From Schistocephalus solidus (Eukaryota > Platyhelminthes > Cestoda > Diphyllobothriidea > Diphyllobothriidae), in assembly GCA_017591395.1 (NCBI GenBank), contig WEDG01001294.1, forward strand, positions 62,001 to 126,000: DNA of 64,000 nt, given 5' to 3'. Below, one piece after another: positions 33,505 through 45,410 of this stretch. Each line of letters opens with the position of its first letter. The first letter of the stretch is position 1. A program made the position numbers and the translations under genes. Below the pieces are notes generated by a model, which worked only from the letters and a program-made list of their open reading frames with translations, was not told the DNA's origin and made no database searches.

Positions 33505-36381
33505 CGAGAATGTGGTATGTGAGTTATCGTCAAGGCATTTAAGTGAACCAAAACTTGGAGTGTTGATCCACGGAGCCAATTTGCAACACTAGTGATGGTG
33601 CAACAGCCGACTTCTTTGCTGCCCTTGAGTCATATTAGTACGAACTAACGCAACCGATGAGGTAAAACACACTGTGCGTCAAAGGTAACTTCTTTACAGA
33701 GGACAAACAGGCATCCTAGTAATATGTCACGCACAGAAATAGAAGCATTTTAGGAATTAAAAGGACAATAATAATTAAGCGTTACCGGCTGACAAAGGAA
33801 GAGCAACCGTCGTGATGAACCGCATTGACTACAACGAGAAAGTCCAAGCTCTCCTCGAAATCTAGCAGTCTTACAAGCCTACACCTTCCTCACAGACTAA
33901 ATCGATGATGCACCAGCTGACCGGACCCCAAAACCGACTCAGTCATAACAAGATAATCTCGCACGATAAATGGCGATAGACGAAGCCAACCGATGCAACA
34001 TTGGCCAGAGGCTGTGGACTACTGAAAATCCACAAATCGAAAGTTCCGCTGCGAGTAATCGTTGCAGCCCCATATGCAATCTAGCCAAATGGATAGCACG
34101 AAAACTCAAATTTCTTCGAGAGGACATTGGAACTTCAATCAATTCAGCCCACAGCTTCACTGCTGACATTCAAGGACAAAACTACCTGAACCAATTTTTT
34201 ATCAATATTCACGTCCGTTCCACCAGAATTGAAGCGCAATGTGCTATCCAAAAGTTTCAAAGGTAATAACAGCAGTGACAATGCGATTCTTAGATGGTTT
34301 GTCACAGGAAGGAAAGAAGTTCACTGGTAGAGATTTACTTGGGGTCTGACATTACGGGTAGTAGTTTCATCTTCCCATCTTCAGAGACCGCAGACTCGTG
34401 CTCACCGCTCTCCACATGTGCCATCCTTTGCCTTGTGCCTGTTGGACCGCCTGTATGGCTGATTCGGACACGCATCTGACCGTAACCATCGTTCGAATTT
34501 GGCCAATCAGCACGACAATTCTACCTCAGTACTTTGAGTCTCTTTTATAAAAGTCAACTTGTGCCCTTAGATAGTAAAGACAGACTGCCTTAGCAGACGT
34601 TTTTAACGTACATACAACTTTTTTTAAATGTTCCTCTAAAGTCAATCACATACGTTGAACTATTTGATGTCTTGCCATAAGGCTACTCGGAGGTTACGTC
34701 GTTTACCTTGCCCAGGGAAGATTAGGTCTTTCTCAGTGTACAGTGTGCAGTGATCAGCGCAAGGACATCAAAGAGGCTTCCTATGTTGTGCACTGAGATC
34801 AAGTAAACAGATCACACCCTAATACGTGAAGTCTGAGACCCTTCCTATAAGCCTAGGCAAGAACCAGTCATAAAAATTATAAAGTCGATGGCAAGCATAT
34901 CAACTCAGGTCATTTTCATAGGCTAAGTTTGAAATGGCGACAGAATGCTCAAGTTGTTACTTAGCTGTGATTGGTGTCGATGAGCTATGTCTGCCACTGA
35001 CGGAAGACGTTAACAAGAGACGGGAAGACTTACCGAATGAAACCTCTCTTTTAATGCCAAAATCAAAAATTGCATGGCCGAAATGCAGACACAGACAGGA
35101 AGGAAACCGGATGCACATAAACCTGTATAGGTATTCGGGCGGCAAAAGACTAGTTAACTTTGACAGATGTTTACAGCACCATCCAAGCGGACGAAACTTT
35201 CGGAATCACATCGGCGTCAAAGGCGCGAAGCATATGCTAGGACGAACCATCATCTGTAACAACTGCACATCATCAAGCCCCTAAGACCGTGTCTTCGTCA
35301 TTTATTCAGATTTAATGGTCAAGATTACGGGCAAAACCGGGGAATACTTGACATAACAGCTTTCAGAGACTCGAGCGGCAACAGTACCGAAGACTTTGTT
35401 GTACAAATTGACTAAGTATGTTACTTCTGAAGGTATTGCTTGAATTTATTTGATAACACAATGACACTTCACAAAGATCAAGCAACTCGCTGATCGAATT
35501 CTGGATAATGTTTTTCATCTCGGCCTTCTGATCTAATTGCTGTGAATTCTTCCCATCCCAAGCGGTGAGGCTTCTAATATATCAGCTGGCAAGATATCTT
35601 ACGTGTAAAGAGACAGAAATGCAGAAACTGAACCATGAACTGTCTCTTTATAGGTGTTCATTTTTATGTAAATATTTTCACTCTTTTGTAATTTGTTAAT
35701 TCATCCTCTGGTCATATTGTATGGAGCCATTTTTGCTGGTAGTTTTGAATGTTACTTTCAAAATAAAGCGGATTCCTTTCTCTCTTTTTGTTTCGTTAAA
35801 GATAGCTAATTGGCAATGGCATTGGAAAAAGTGGTCATTTGCACGTTTCTCGAACGGCCCAGTAATTTTTAGGCAAACTAGGCCTGAGAACGGATAGAGG
35901 GCCCGTGTACCCTGACTCAAACAGCCGCGCCTCACGTGATTGTCACCTCGGCAAGAATTTCAACTTCGTTGAACTTTAAGGTTTGTCCGGGAATGTCCAA
36001 GTGACCATGTACGAGCAAAGTAGAGGGACGCCAATTGCCCCTGCTCACGGGCTTCGCCGTTGACGCAGGTCCCCAAACGCTCGAGACTCTGGTTGCAGCA
36101 AAATACAAGCCAAATATTTGGACTCGATAGGTCAACGATACCTTTGTCATTATCGAACGAAAAATGATCGAAGAATTCCACAATGTCCTAAACTCTATCT
36201 TCCCGGACATTCGGTTCACAAGGGAGGTGGAAAGCAACAACCAGCTGCCATTCCTGGTTGTTCTTGCCTATAGAAAATCCAACGCGCACATAACAACAAC
36301 GGCGTTTAGGAAGGCGATCAACATACGCTTAATCTCAAGTTACCACAGTAAGCACCCGTTGTGCCACAAACGCAATTTTGG

Positions 36382-36394
36382 GTGAACGCTCTAC
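36382..36394. repeat. 13-bp target-site duplication (partner 37422-37434)
   Basis: GTGAACGCTCTAC occurs exactly at 36382-36394 and again at 37422-37434, flanking the zinc-finger LINE. The host PLE frame stops at the left copy and resumes at the right copy. Confidence 0.85.
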
Positions 36395-37421
36395 GACAGT
36401 TCGACCGTCGATTTCAACTAGGTCCACCGTATGCTCCACGGAAGGGTGTTGCAGGGACGGTGACTTGCGCGTGAATCAGTTTTATGTGATAGTAGCCTTG
36501 CGCTGCAGCTACCGCACTCTCTCCTCCTCCCTCACCTGAACCTGGTCTCATGACAGAGTCAAGAAGACCGGAGATGGGAGGGCGCAGGTGGCTGTCGCGG
36601 CCGGAGCCGCCCCTGGGTGTACCACCACACCTGGCTCGGATCCCACGGAGTAGGAGTGCCATAAAGACCACATTAAGAAGGAGCCATTGCAGCCTGACTC
36701 TCAGTCCGCCAGTCAGCCACTCCACACAAAACACACATTGTGCTGACCATGCAGTCCGAGTTATCCTGTCAGTTGGCAACCTTTCAAGCCACGGCTTTTA
36801 GCGCATCGTGATAGTTTCAAGCGCGGCAGATTGTTTAAAGTGAGAGCTGTTGACCTCACTCTCTCCCTAACACCCACAATCAGACCACCGTCCGAGCCAG
36901 TCAGTTGTCTGATGTGGGAGTGGGCGCATTGGCTGACGGATCGGCGTACCCATCTTGGCGCGTCACAGCACGACCTGGCCCCCATAACGCGCACACCAGG
37001 ATTCACTAACTCAGGGGATATGGAGCGGCCATCGCCGTCTGACTCCCAGTCCACTGGTCAGCCACTCGACACACACAGCACATACACTAAGCCGATGGCA
37101 TGGTCTGGTGTAAGCGTCAGATTGTCAGCCTTGTAAGCCACGGTTTCTAGGACACCGTGATTTATCAGGTACCTTATGATGATTGTGAGGGTGTTGTCTA
37201 TGTATTAGTGTAGATGTCGGGCGCTGATGTGGCTTAGCCTCCGGTGGTTTACCGCAGGTTGCCGTGGAGGTGCATGTGTCCTAATAGGCCCATGCGGTGT
37301 GTAAATGTGCGGGAGCAGTGAGGGCAGTTAAGGCGGGTGTGTCGACTGTATGTCGGAGCCCCAGGCACTGGTTCACTAGACTCTGTGCGATGGATTCGCA
37401 GGTGACCGACCAGGCCGATGC
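36395..37421 (-). mobile_element. Zinc-finger LINE, 5'-truncated insertion
   Basis: The minus strand starts abruptly at 37421 in RIGLVGHLRIHRTESSEPVP, then GAPTYSRHTRLNCPHCSRTF, THRMGLLGHMHLHGNLR and a stop at 37251-37249. The finger is a complete C-x2-C-x12-H-x3-H. The 3' UTR that follows (leftwards) contains two copies of a block with ctagaaaccgtggc / gctaaaagccgtggc (about 37140 and 36800). The 3' end reads GTTGAAATCGACG near 36410. A 13-bp duplication of target sequence and a severe 5' truncation are what target-primed reverse transcription produces. The tail of the ORF is the most intact of this family in the window. Confidence 0.8.
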
Positions 37422-37741
37422 GTGAACGCTCTACAGAAGGGCATAATCACACTGCAGCGAGTCGGACGACAAAAGGACAGAATTTCGCTAGGTTCAGTGC
37501 CTCCTATTGGCCAACGGATACCCCTATAAATTCATCGAACACAGCCGGTAGGCCAAACTAAGACAAACTAAGACTAACTGAACTGAACGGTTGCCGCGCG
37601 GTTTGAATTTTCGAGAAACAAGAAGACCGAATTTAATCGAGTCTTTGAAGTGAAACAATCAGTCCACAGACATTAATTGGTTCAAATTATTTAATCAATT
37701 AATTGAATCTTCCGCTCAGTTGCCTTCGATACCCTCACAGT

Positions 37742-37957
37742 TTGACCAGGAGAGTTCTCCAAATCGAGCACTGTCGGAAATCTTGGCCTACATAACCTAC
37801 CAGTCCAATCCATTCTCTGACGGCTCTCCAGGGTTTCTGAAGACTTTTGTTCGACTAGGACAGTTCTCCAAATAGAGCAACCTGCCGGAAATCTTGGCTT
37901 GGCCTACACAACCTACCAGTCCAATCCACGCTCTAACTGCTCGTCAGGTTTCCTGAG
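37742..37957. repeat. Two tandem units of about 110 bp
   Basis: agttctccaaatcgagca, ggaaatcttggcctaca and cctaccagtccaatcca (37752-37825) recur as agttctccaaatagagca, ggaaatcttggcttggccta and cctaccagtccaatcca (37863-37928). They lie between the PLE end and the CR1-like LINE and could be part of either element's UTR. Confidence 0.75.
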
Positions 37958-38221
37958 GAGTATCTACAAAACAGGCTGAGTCGTTCATTATCCATATTCT
38001 GTCTAATTGATTGTGCAATTTATATCAAGTAACTCGTTATAACAAACATTTTTAACAACTTCCACTAGCAGAAGTAGTTAAGAACGTTCGGGGGATTTCA
38101 TTAACTTGCAAAAAAGGCGGAGTAGATCATTTATATACTGCTTGTGTAAAAGCGCTGATAGTGTAAACCTACACCTAGCCACCCGTTACTTCTTAAGTCA
38201 CCACACAAGAATTCAAAAAGT

Positions 38222-38292
38222 CATGCCGCAAGCCGGGAATGAAACCCGCGACTACCGACGCGATGGCGACGCTCGCTAACCACTCGACCACC
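38222..38292 (-). other. tRNA-like sequence (SINE head or tRNA pseudogene)
   Basis: The minus strand reads GGTGGTCGAGTGGTTAGCGA (A-box match), a GCG-TCGCCAT-CGC stem-loop, and CGGG-TTTCATT-CCCG (T-arm with a B-box-like loop). The 3' strand ggcttgcggca has no partner on the 5' side, so the acceptor stem does not form. It is not a functional tRNA. It differs from the SINE family annotated elsewhere. The upstream part of the apparent ORF starting at 38239 is just this sequence read on the other strand. Confidence 0.55.
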
Positions 38293-38325
38293 TCATCACG
38301 GCGACGAGCGCACTCTCAAATTAAT

Positions 38326-39413
38326 ATGCACGCTATTGACAACACTGCCATTTGTGGAGGCTGTCAAAAACTGTCCATGAAGCTAAACCAGCTCGAGGAT
38401 GAGATAAGACAAATAAAATCTGCGCTAAAAGGCACCTATAAAGCAGTAGATGCCACTCAGGAGTCCACTAAACGACTTACCAGAAGCAAAACCATTGATA
38501 ATCGATCAAAGGGTATCCCAACAACAACTTCGACAGCTGCTACGGCTACCGAACAACAAGTACCAACGGCGCAGGACAAAAATAGTCCGCCTAAAACAAA
38601 AAAACCGTCCAAAACGCAAAACTGACACCAAAAAGGAAAAAAGCCAATGGAAAACCGACTTCGAAAGATTCCTCAAAAAGGCTCGAACACGGGGCTTTGA
38701 CCATTGCCTTATCCTCAACAGGAACTACTGAGATTCTCACACCAAGCACAAGCAGTGGAATTGATTCCCCAACCGAAACTACCACCTGCGATTCAAAATC
38801 GTCGAACTCGTGGAATTCGCCGAAACCAAATAAAACCGGATCAAAGCCAACACATAGCCAATCAGCATCCCCTCCATTAGCACCAATGCGCAACGTGAAA
38901 CCTTCCCACCAAATAGTGGAAGACAGCGTCGTAGTTACAAAAAATGCCACGGACAGAAAAAAAGTTTCATAATACAGGGACTACTTGAATCAACAGCTGC
39001 GACTCCAGTAGACCGATATTCTGAAGACATGAACCGCTTTCGTGAACTCCTGAACAATATGCTGGAACCTAATACGTCGATTGCACTGGAAAATGCCTTC
39101 CGCCTTGGAAAACGGCCCGAAAGCCAATCTGAATCAACACGTCCTAGGCCTCTAAAAGTTAACTTGACCAGTAGCCAGGAAGCCAGTCTCATTCTGTCGA
39201 GGCGCTTTAAGTTAAAAAACTCAAACCCTGGAGTTTTTTTGCAACAGGACTTCTCACCTGCGGAGCGGAAAAACGCCATCAACTTGTCATCGAACTAAGA
39301 CGGCAGCTCAGCGAGGGGGAAACAAGTTTGGTTATTTACAACGACTAAGTGATCCATCGTCCATTGTTTTCCCCCTGGAGAGGCCCGTTCCGGATTACCA
39401 CGCAGTTGGCCCA
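38326..39413 (+). pseudogene. LINE ORF1 (nucleic-acid-binding protein), three-way frameshifted
   Basis: I place the start at the Met at 38326, after the tRNA-like sequence. The first frame has CGGCQKLSMKLNQLEDEIRQ, a CxxC followed by a heptad-like coiled coil, then a Lys/Ser/Thr/Pro-rich linker. The frame shifts near 38622 (KKANGKPTSK...) and again in an A-run near 38960 (KKSFIIQGLLES). The third part has MNRFRELLNNML, ALENAFRLGKRP, RPRPLKVNLTSSQEASLIL and FLQQDFSPAERK, the folded ORF1 domain. A last shift near 39290 leads to IELRRQLSEGETSLVIYND. LINE ORF1 proteins coat the element RNA. The product cannot be made from this copy. Confidence 0.7.
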
Positions 39414-39436
39414 GTAATCAGGGGCTCGCGCCCGAC

Positions 39437-40440
39437 TGTTAGCACTTTCCGAGCAAACCGAAAACTAATATTTATGTACACCAATGCACAGAGTATATTA
39501 TCGAAGCTCGACGAGCTTAAGATTAATGTCTGTGATCTATCTCCAGATATAATTTCCGTAACAGAAACTTGGTTGTCCCAACAAGTGGACGGCTGAGAGG
39601 TAACTATGGCTGGCAACCAACTTTTTAGAAAAGACACGAAAGAGCGTCAAGGAGGTGGCGTACTCACATACGTGAAAAGCGAACTTACAGTTTTAGGCAA
39701 AACTTATAAACTCACGTCTACTTCCGAGGCGATATGGCTATCCGTAAAAGTGTCAGGTACATCAAGTCTAGATGTCTGACAGTCTACCGCCCACCGAGAA
39801 GAGACCCCGTAGCCGATGCTTACCTGCTAGAGGAGCTTGAAAAGATTGCTACACGGTTGGATATCCTGATCATGGGTGACTTCAATGCGCCTCACATCGA
39901 CTGGAGCTCGACCTGCGCACATAGTTCTGATCTAGCCTTTGACGGTTGTTTTCTGAGCACGACGTTAAAGCTACGTCTCACACAGCACGTCACTTTTCCA
40001 ACCAGGGTGTGCGAAGGCCAACAGGCCAATTGCCTGGACCTAGTTCTCACAAAGTCGCACGACAGCATCGACGAAGTGTCATGTCTACTGCCGCTAGGCA
40101 AAAGGGACCACGTGGTACTGCGATGGGAGTACTCACTATTTTCTATACCAGCAAGACCCACAACAATCAAAAGGAATATATGGCAAGGCGATTTCGGTGG
40201 AATGAGGGCCGAACTCATGCGCACTCAGTGGGAAACTTTATTCTTTGGAAACATAACCGACGACTGGGAAACGTTCCGGGACATACTGCACAGGCTCATC
40301 AAAAATCACTGTCCGATTTTGAGAAAAAGGTTAAAGAACAGACCGCGATGGCTAACGCAGGCCTTAAAACTCGAAGTTAAAAAAAGCGGAGATTGTGGAA
40401 AAAATCGCTTACGGACGGAACTCCTGCATCTCTAAATGCG
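39437..40440 (+). pseudogene. LINE ORF2, AP-type endonuclease domain, broken
   Basis: It begins around KLIFMYTNAQSILSKLDELK, then ISVTETW (the catalytic Glu region), GGGVLTYVKSELTVL, and MGDFNAPHIDWSS (the catalytic Asp/Asn region), NCLDLVLTKS, and KRDHVVLRWEY near the final Asp-His pair. There is a stop at 39595-39597 and a one-base shift just before LTVYRPPRRDP (about 39778). The same shift is present in the 63-kb copy. In LINEs this domain nicks the target DNA. The longest open stretch is 39734-40435. Confidence 0.8.
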
Positions 40441-42258
40441 TACAAAATGCAGATAAATCGGGTCAAGGGCCATATTTTTAGAACAAGACAGGCTTTCGAA
40501 GTGGACCTGCTGAACCGGGCCACCGTGAACCCGAAACTGTTTTACGGTTACCTCAGGCAGAATACATGGAACAAGGATCCGATACCCCTGCTGAGGACCG
40601 TCGAGGGCATAGACCTTACTGAAGACGGTGCGAAGGCTGATCATCTTCGGAATTTTTCCAGTCGGTTTTCACAAAGGAAACGAGATACGATCACCCTTCC
40701 GATGGCTTCGAAGTGAATACAATAGTCGAGACTGTTAATTTCACCGAGACTACTGTCCTCAAGGAACTTTTGGGGTTGAAGGAATCTAAGTCTCCGGGTC
40801 CCGATGAAGTACCTGCCAAGCTGTTGAAAGAGCTCGCGAGAGAGTTGGCAAAACCACTCTCTACGCTTTTCCAAACATCCTTTCAGACCGGAAGTCTACC
40901 AGCCGACTGGAAATCCGCATGGATTACGCCGCTTTATAAGGGTGGAAGCCGGGATTCTGCAAAAAATTATCGACCGGTCAGCCTAACGTCAGTTTGCTGC
41001 AAAATCATGGAAAAAATAAGTAAGCAACAACTTATACAGTTCTTCGAACATAACAATCTGCTATCCGAAGCCCAGCACGGTATCCGTAGAGGTAGATCCT
41101 GCGTCACAAATTTGCTCTACTGTTTAGAACGTTGGACTGAAGCGGTCGATAGTGGAAATACAGTGCACGCAGTCTATATAGACTTCAAAAAGGCTTTTGA
41201 TAGCGTGCCGCACTACCGCCTTCTTTATAAACTCAACCGCATAGGCGTAAGAGGTAGACTTCTGACATGGATAGAAAACTTCTTAACTGGCTGCTCACAA
41301 ACTGTCCATATCAGCGACAAACAGTCGACCAATGTTGAGGTTGAGAGTGGTGTTCCCCAAGGCTCTGTTATCGGCCCTATTTTGTTCATTGTATACATTA
41401 ACGATTGTGCCAACAAACTGGACTGAAATATTGCCATATTGCCGATTATCTCAAACTTTGGCGCGTCATTCAAACTGTGGCTGACGAAGAGAACTTGCAG
41501 GCAAACTTAAATCGACTCCAGAAATGGTCAAATGACTGGCTCTTGCCGTTTAATGAGAGCCAGTGCAACATCATACGAGTCGGGAAAAGCAATCCTTCGA
41601 ACCGTACGGTTAACAGTCTGAATGGTATTCCACTGAAAGAAGTGGATGCCCAAAGGACCTTGGAGTCTGGATCACGCCCTCGCTTAAACCCTCCCTACAT
41701 TGCGCAAGAGTAGCGAAGTCAGCCATGTCGATTCTGTACATCCTTAAACGAGCTTTCGCAGCCTTCACTACCAACTGCTTCGCTTAAGTCTTCGGAAAAT
41801 TCGTGCGGCCACAGTTGGAGTCCGCTATCCAAGCTTGGAGACCCTGGGCGGCGAAGGACATCAACATCCTCGAAAAGGTCCAAAGGCGAGCAACCAAACT
41901 TGTCCTTGGACATGGCTCACAGCCTTATGAAACGCGGCTGTCGAGTCTCAATCTCTTTCCCTTGCACTAAAGACAGCTTCGGGGGGACCTGATACTAACA
42001 TTCCGCATACTACGCGTCCAGGCCTGTTGTCTCGTCCCAGGGGATTTCTTCGAGTTAGCATAAACAACGAACTTGAGAGTTCATCCTCTCAAATAACGTG
42101 TGACTGGAGCAAGGCTAGACACTCGGAAGTACTTCTTCTCCAAAAGAGTAGTCGAAGCTTGGAATAGTCTTCCTCTGGATATTGTTATGTCGGACTCCTT
42201 AGAGGTTTTTAAGCGAAAGTTAGATCGATATAATGGTGCGAGCTACAACCCGAACTGA
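40441..42258 (+). pseudogene. LINE ORF2, reverse transcriptase and C-terminal region, broken
   Basis: The frame at 40713-41426 carries LKESKSPGPDEVPAKLLKEL, WITPLYKGGSRDSAKNYRPV, YIDFKKAFDSVPH (first catalytic Asp) and ESGVPQGSVIGPILFIVYIN. The next block, which should hold the Y/F-A-D-D box, is preceded by a stop at 41424-41426 and reads HIADYLKLWRVI in another frame: the second Asp is Tyr, so the active site is destroyed twice over. Downstream pieces include LQKWSNDWLLPFNESQCNII, AAKDINILEKVQRRATKLVL and RVVEAWNSLPLDIVMSDSLE, ending near 42258. Confidence 0.82.
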
Positions 42259-42332
42259 AAGCTGCAAGAGTGACGTCAGCAAATAAGGTATGTATGATAC
42301 TACTAGCTATATTTACGTAACATTTCTTAATG

Positions 42333-42832
42333 TTTGTTATTTTCGTTTGAGGTCTTGCACTCTCCCATAATTCCCATGCTGGGGTCCTCGAGGTCTTCGC
42401 TGCTTAATTATTTACACACCTTGGTGACACCGTGAGTATTCGAATCAGCTGGACCTGACGACCGTCGTCCATAAGGTGTATGAAAGTTCTCCCTTTGTTC
42501 GAACCACAATGGACCGAGGATGATCTGGGCATATATTTCCGCCTTTGAAATCCCTCACCGGACTCTGCAATCAGCAAGGGAGAATCTAGCTGAGTCATGT
42601 GACCTCCGAAATGCCCCCCGTTGGACCCCCTCCCAAGGGCGACAGTTTTTTCTCCTAAATATCACGGGGAGTTTTTTTTCACTGTCTGCCCTTTTTAACT
42701 ATGTTCCACTATGTTGGCCTCGCCAACATATCGAGATACTATTTTTTTGATACCACAACTCGCATGTACAAATAGGGAATTCAAAGGTGACTCACCTACA
42801 TCTCCCTCAAATATACTGATACTGAAAATCCG
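42333..42832 (+). repeat. LINE 3' UTR block, duplicated at 54512-54998
   Basis: From tttgttattttcgtttgagg to the end atactgatactga this block matches 54512-54998 closely, including a (T)n stretch and gttggcctcgccaacatatc, a perfect 8-bp inverted repeat (gttggcct / cgccaac overlap). The shared block starts abruptly in the other copy and ends in ACTGAT-type repeats, as expected for a LINE tail. Confidence 0.8.
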
Positions 42833-44213
42833 ATGAAAGAACAACCAAAATGTTCGTTTTCATACGGTGATGGCGTCTCTGAGGCATTTTCACGCCTCCT
42901 ATGACCGCTAATATCGGAATCACATATCGACGGACTTAACTATTTGAAATCTAGTCATGAGACCAAAAGCCCCCGTTCTACGAGGTGGGACTTCAAACGT
43001 CACCTACGGGATCCAAGGTGAGTCCTGTGAAGTTAACTTCGTCGGAAACCGGGAAGCGATTGTAGACCCGTGTTACCGAACACGTGCAGGCAGTGAGGAG
43101 AATGGACCCATTGTCTTTGGTGGTGGAACACTGCGCAGATTCTGAGCACACGTTCGTTTTTCAGAATGAAAAATCCTGGGCCCAGAAAATGACAGCGTAG
43201 CCAGGGCAACAATCGAGGCCTGGCACACGGAGACTACCCCAATCATCCGTTGTGTCATCCTTCAGGCAGCCCACCACGCCCTTTGGGCGCAGCTCATTGA
43301 ACACAAGAGCAAGCACGAAATAAGGCCAAACATGAATCCAAATGGGCGAGTCTAGGATGAGCATGCACGTACCCAGGCCACAATCCGAGTCCGACGAAGG
43401 CGCAGTCATCAATGCTGCCGCACCAACCACTACCCTGACAGACGAGGGGAAATGCAAGACACAAACAGGACTAGCACCCCAGCGCAGCCAGTACGGTCAA
43501 TGCGAACGCGGACGATGGCCACACACAGTCAAATGCCGTCCTTCGAGTAGAGACATGCTTTTGACAACAATCATCCTCCTCCCCCTTCGCCCCGGTGACC
43601 GAGAATTGCTCCTCCCTGTGCATATGCGGGTGATGAGCGCCAAAACCAATTAAAGAGGCCCCTACCTCATCCTCCCAACACTATTAAGGTAAGCCCGTAC
43701 AATCAATTCTGCGTTAAAATGACTATCAACCCCCTTAAGAGGGTGACAGTGACTGTGAGACGCGGTACGCCAATCACCGCAGACAATGCTTTTGAAGCGT
43801 CAGAACAATACACCTATGGTCGATGAAAGCGTCCTTTCTTCTCGTATATATAGCAATAATATGGGGCCACTAGTAAACAGTACGCAACCTTTGTTTTCGG
43901 TTAATATGTCAAAGTAACTGTAATATTCTTAGCTGACCCACGCGTCTTTAAAATTGCGTCGTACCTTTCATGTATAATCTCTCCGTAATTGCAGTAGTAT
44001 ATAAAAAAACTTCATATATTTTTGCACCTTACTGTATATTTAGAACAAATAGATATTGAAGGATTTTTAATTTCTTTGCACTAATTGTGCTTGAAGCAGT
44101 CACTGCTAAACGTCACTGCTAACGTTAGCTTTTTCTTGCAACGATTGAATTTAAATTTTTCGGAATATTATCTATTAATGTAGCTGTCTCCTTTAATTTT
44201 GAAAAGATCGCAT
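42833..44213. other. Unannotated stretch
   Basis: Open frames at 42957-43653 on both strands have no recognisable domain. I see no gene or repeat. Confidence 0.35.
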
Positions 44214-44675
44214 GTTGTTAGCTATGAAATTTCCTCGCGACCACTTATTTCTGGACGTGTAGGCTTCAGTTTTAGTCAAAATGCTGAGTTTCCTCGTTTA
44301 ACCTAGTGAGCACTTGTTTTCAAAAGTATATAATTTATTAGATGCCTAACCCCACAACCTACTTTAAAAAAATACAAAAACATATCGTTTTGGCGGAATT
44401 ATTTAAAAACCAATACGTTGAATTGCTTTCAAGTTAGAAATGTGCGTTTGCATGTGCACGTAATCATTATAGAGCTAACATCTATTTTGCATGCTTTTCC
44501 GGTTAGGAATGTTGACTTTCTAGTCTTTTGTTATTTTCCTCTTATCGAATTGATAATAAGCAGTCTTCTGATTTCAATTCCAATGGTGCAACTCCTACAT
44601 TTGTACTTCATTGAAGGACTTCAAAAATATTAACTTAAGTCATCTTCACACAAGCACAGGTTTTCTGTCATTTCA

Positions 44676-45410
44676 AACGTCAATTTCGACGAGGTCCACT
44701 GTGTGTTCCACATCAGGATGGACCATAAACGGTTACTTGCGCGGGGGATTCCCCTTTCGTGGATGCGTATGCGATGGAGTAGGCCCATGAATTTGCAAGG
44801 GCAGTGGAGGCGGTGGTCTCTGCCGTGTGTTGGTACTCTAGGCACTGGTTCGCCACTCTCTATTCGATTGGTTCTCAAGTGGCCAATGCGTGAGGTAAAT
44901 GTGTGATCACAATGCGGTCAGGTTCGAATCTGGTCCCCATTGCTTGTGTAATAGGCGATGGCTTAGGTAGCTGGTGGCTGGTCGTCGGAGGTGGTCTCAG
45001 CGGTGATGGGAGTGAGGGGAGTGGTTTTGATGCCACTGTCATTGACGCGGTGGTTATGGCAGGGAGGATGGTGCCAGAAATCGGGGATTGCGGGCATTTG
45101 CAGTGTGAGCACCTGTGGTGAGGCTGGTCGCCGTCGTGGGGTTTGAAGTCGACTTGTCAGTAGCGGGGTTTGTGGGCGTAGTTTGATGGTGTCGGAGTGT
45201 AGTTGCATTGCTTCCAAAGATGTCTGACGAGTCCGGTTTCCACGCCGAAGGTGCGTTGAGAGTGTGGCCAGGTTGGGAGGAATTGGACATGTACGGTGTG
45301 GACGGCAGGCGCTTGTGACTTCCGAGCCACCCTTTTGGCCTTGGCAACGCTGATCCACTTTGCTTCGTAGATGGTTGCGCCCATCCTCACCGCTCTTCAT
45401 CCAGTCATTT
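44676..45410 (-). mobile_element. Zinc-finger LINE, 5'-truncated insertion
   Basis: The minus strand starts near 45410 with LNDWMKSGEDGR, MGATIYEAKWISVAKAKRVA (basic region upstream of the fingers), a finger remnant RTFGVETGLVRHLWKQC with its first Cys pair lost, a Thr/Pro-rich linker, then RTNRIESGEPVPRVPTHG and a shortened finger LHCPCKFMGLLHRIRIHERG. The 3' end reads GTCGAAATTGACG at about 44683. Flanks tgtcatttcaaa (44668) and cagtcatttaaag (45403) look like a short target duplication, and the tandem paralogue at 46240 has no insert. Family knowledge: such fingers end the polyprotein of some flatworm LINEs. Confidence 0.72.

Larger units (their letters stand above)
33505..37565 (+). mobile_element. 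Penelope-like element, near-complete RT region, broken and interrupted
   Basis: Frame-shifted pieces spell a PLE from its N-terminal part through RT. They include DGATADFFAALES and NATDEVKHTVRQ (about 33.6 kb), LPADKGRATVVMNRIDY (33787 on), GLLKIHKSKVPLRVIVAA (about 34.0 kb), FTSVPPEL (about 34.2 kb), MYEQSRGTPIAP (36008), AKYKPNIWTR and then a stop followed by VNDTF (the normally Y-x-D-D catalytic box is stop-V-N-D), MIEEFHNVLNSIFPDIRFT and NNQLPFLVVLAYRK (36164-36385). After a nested LINE (36395-37421) it resumes with LYRRA, SHCSESDDKRTEF and LLANGYPYKFIEHS. The stretch 34.3-35.9 kb is a further unexplained interruption. The element is dead. Confidence 0.75.
38300..42832 (+). mobile_element. 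CR1-like non-LTR retrotransposon (LINE), long inactive copy
   Basis: ORF1-like protein, AP endonuclease, RT and a C-terminal region follow in order, then a UTR of about 570 bp ending at atactgatactga. That is the order in CR1/Jockey-group LINEs, and the C-terminal RVVEAWNSLPLDIV...FKRKLDR motif is common in that group. Every coding part carries frameshifts or stops. A second copy begins at 63028 and a tail-only copy lies at 54512-54998. The 5' limit is uncertain; 38300 is where the tRNA-like sequence ends. Confidence 0.8.

Noticed and set aside
38239..38325. Upstream extension of the LINE ORF1 frame
   Set aside because: It is the complement of a tRNA-like sequence, so the real start is more likely at 38326.
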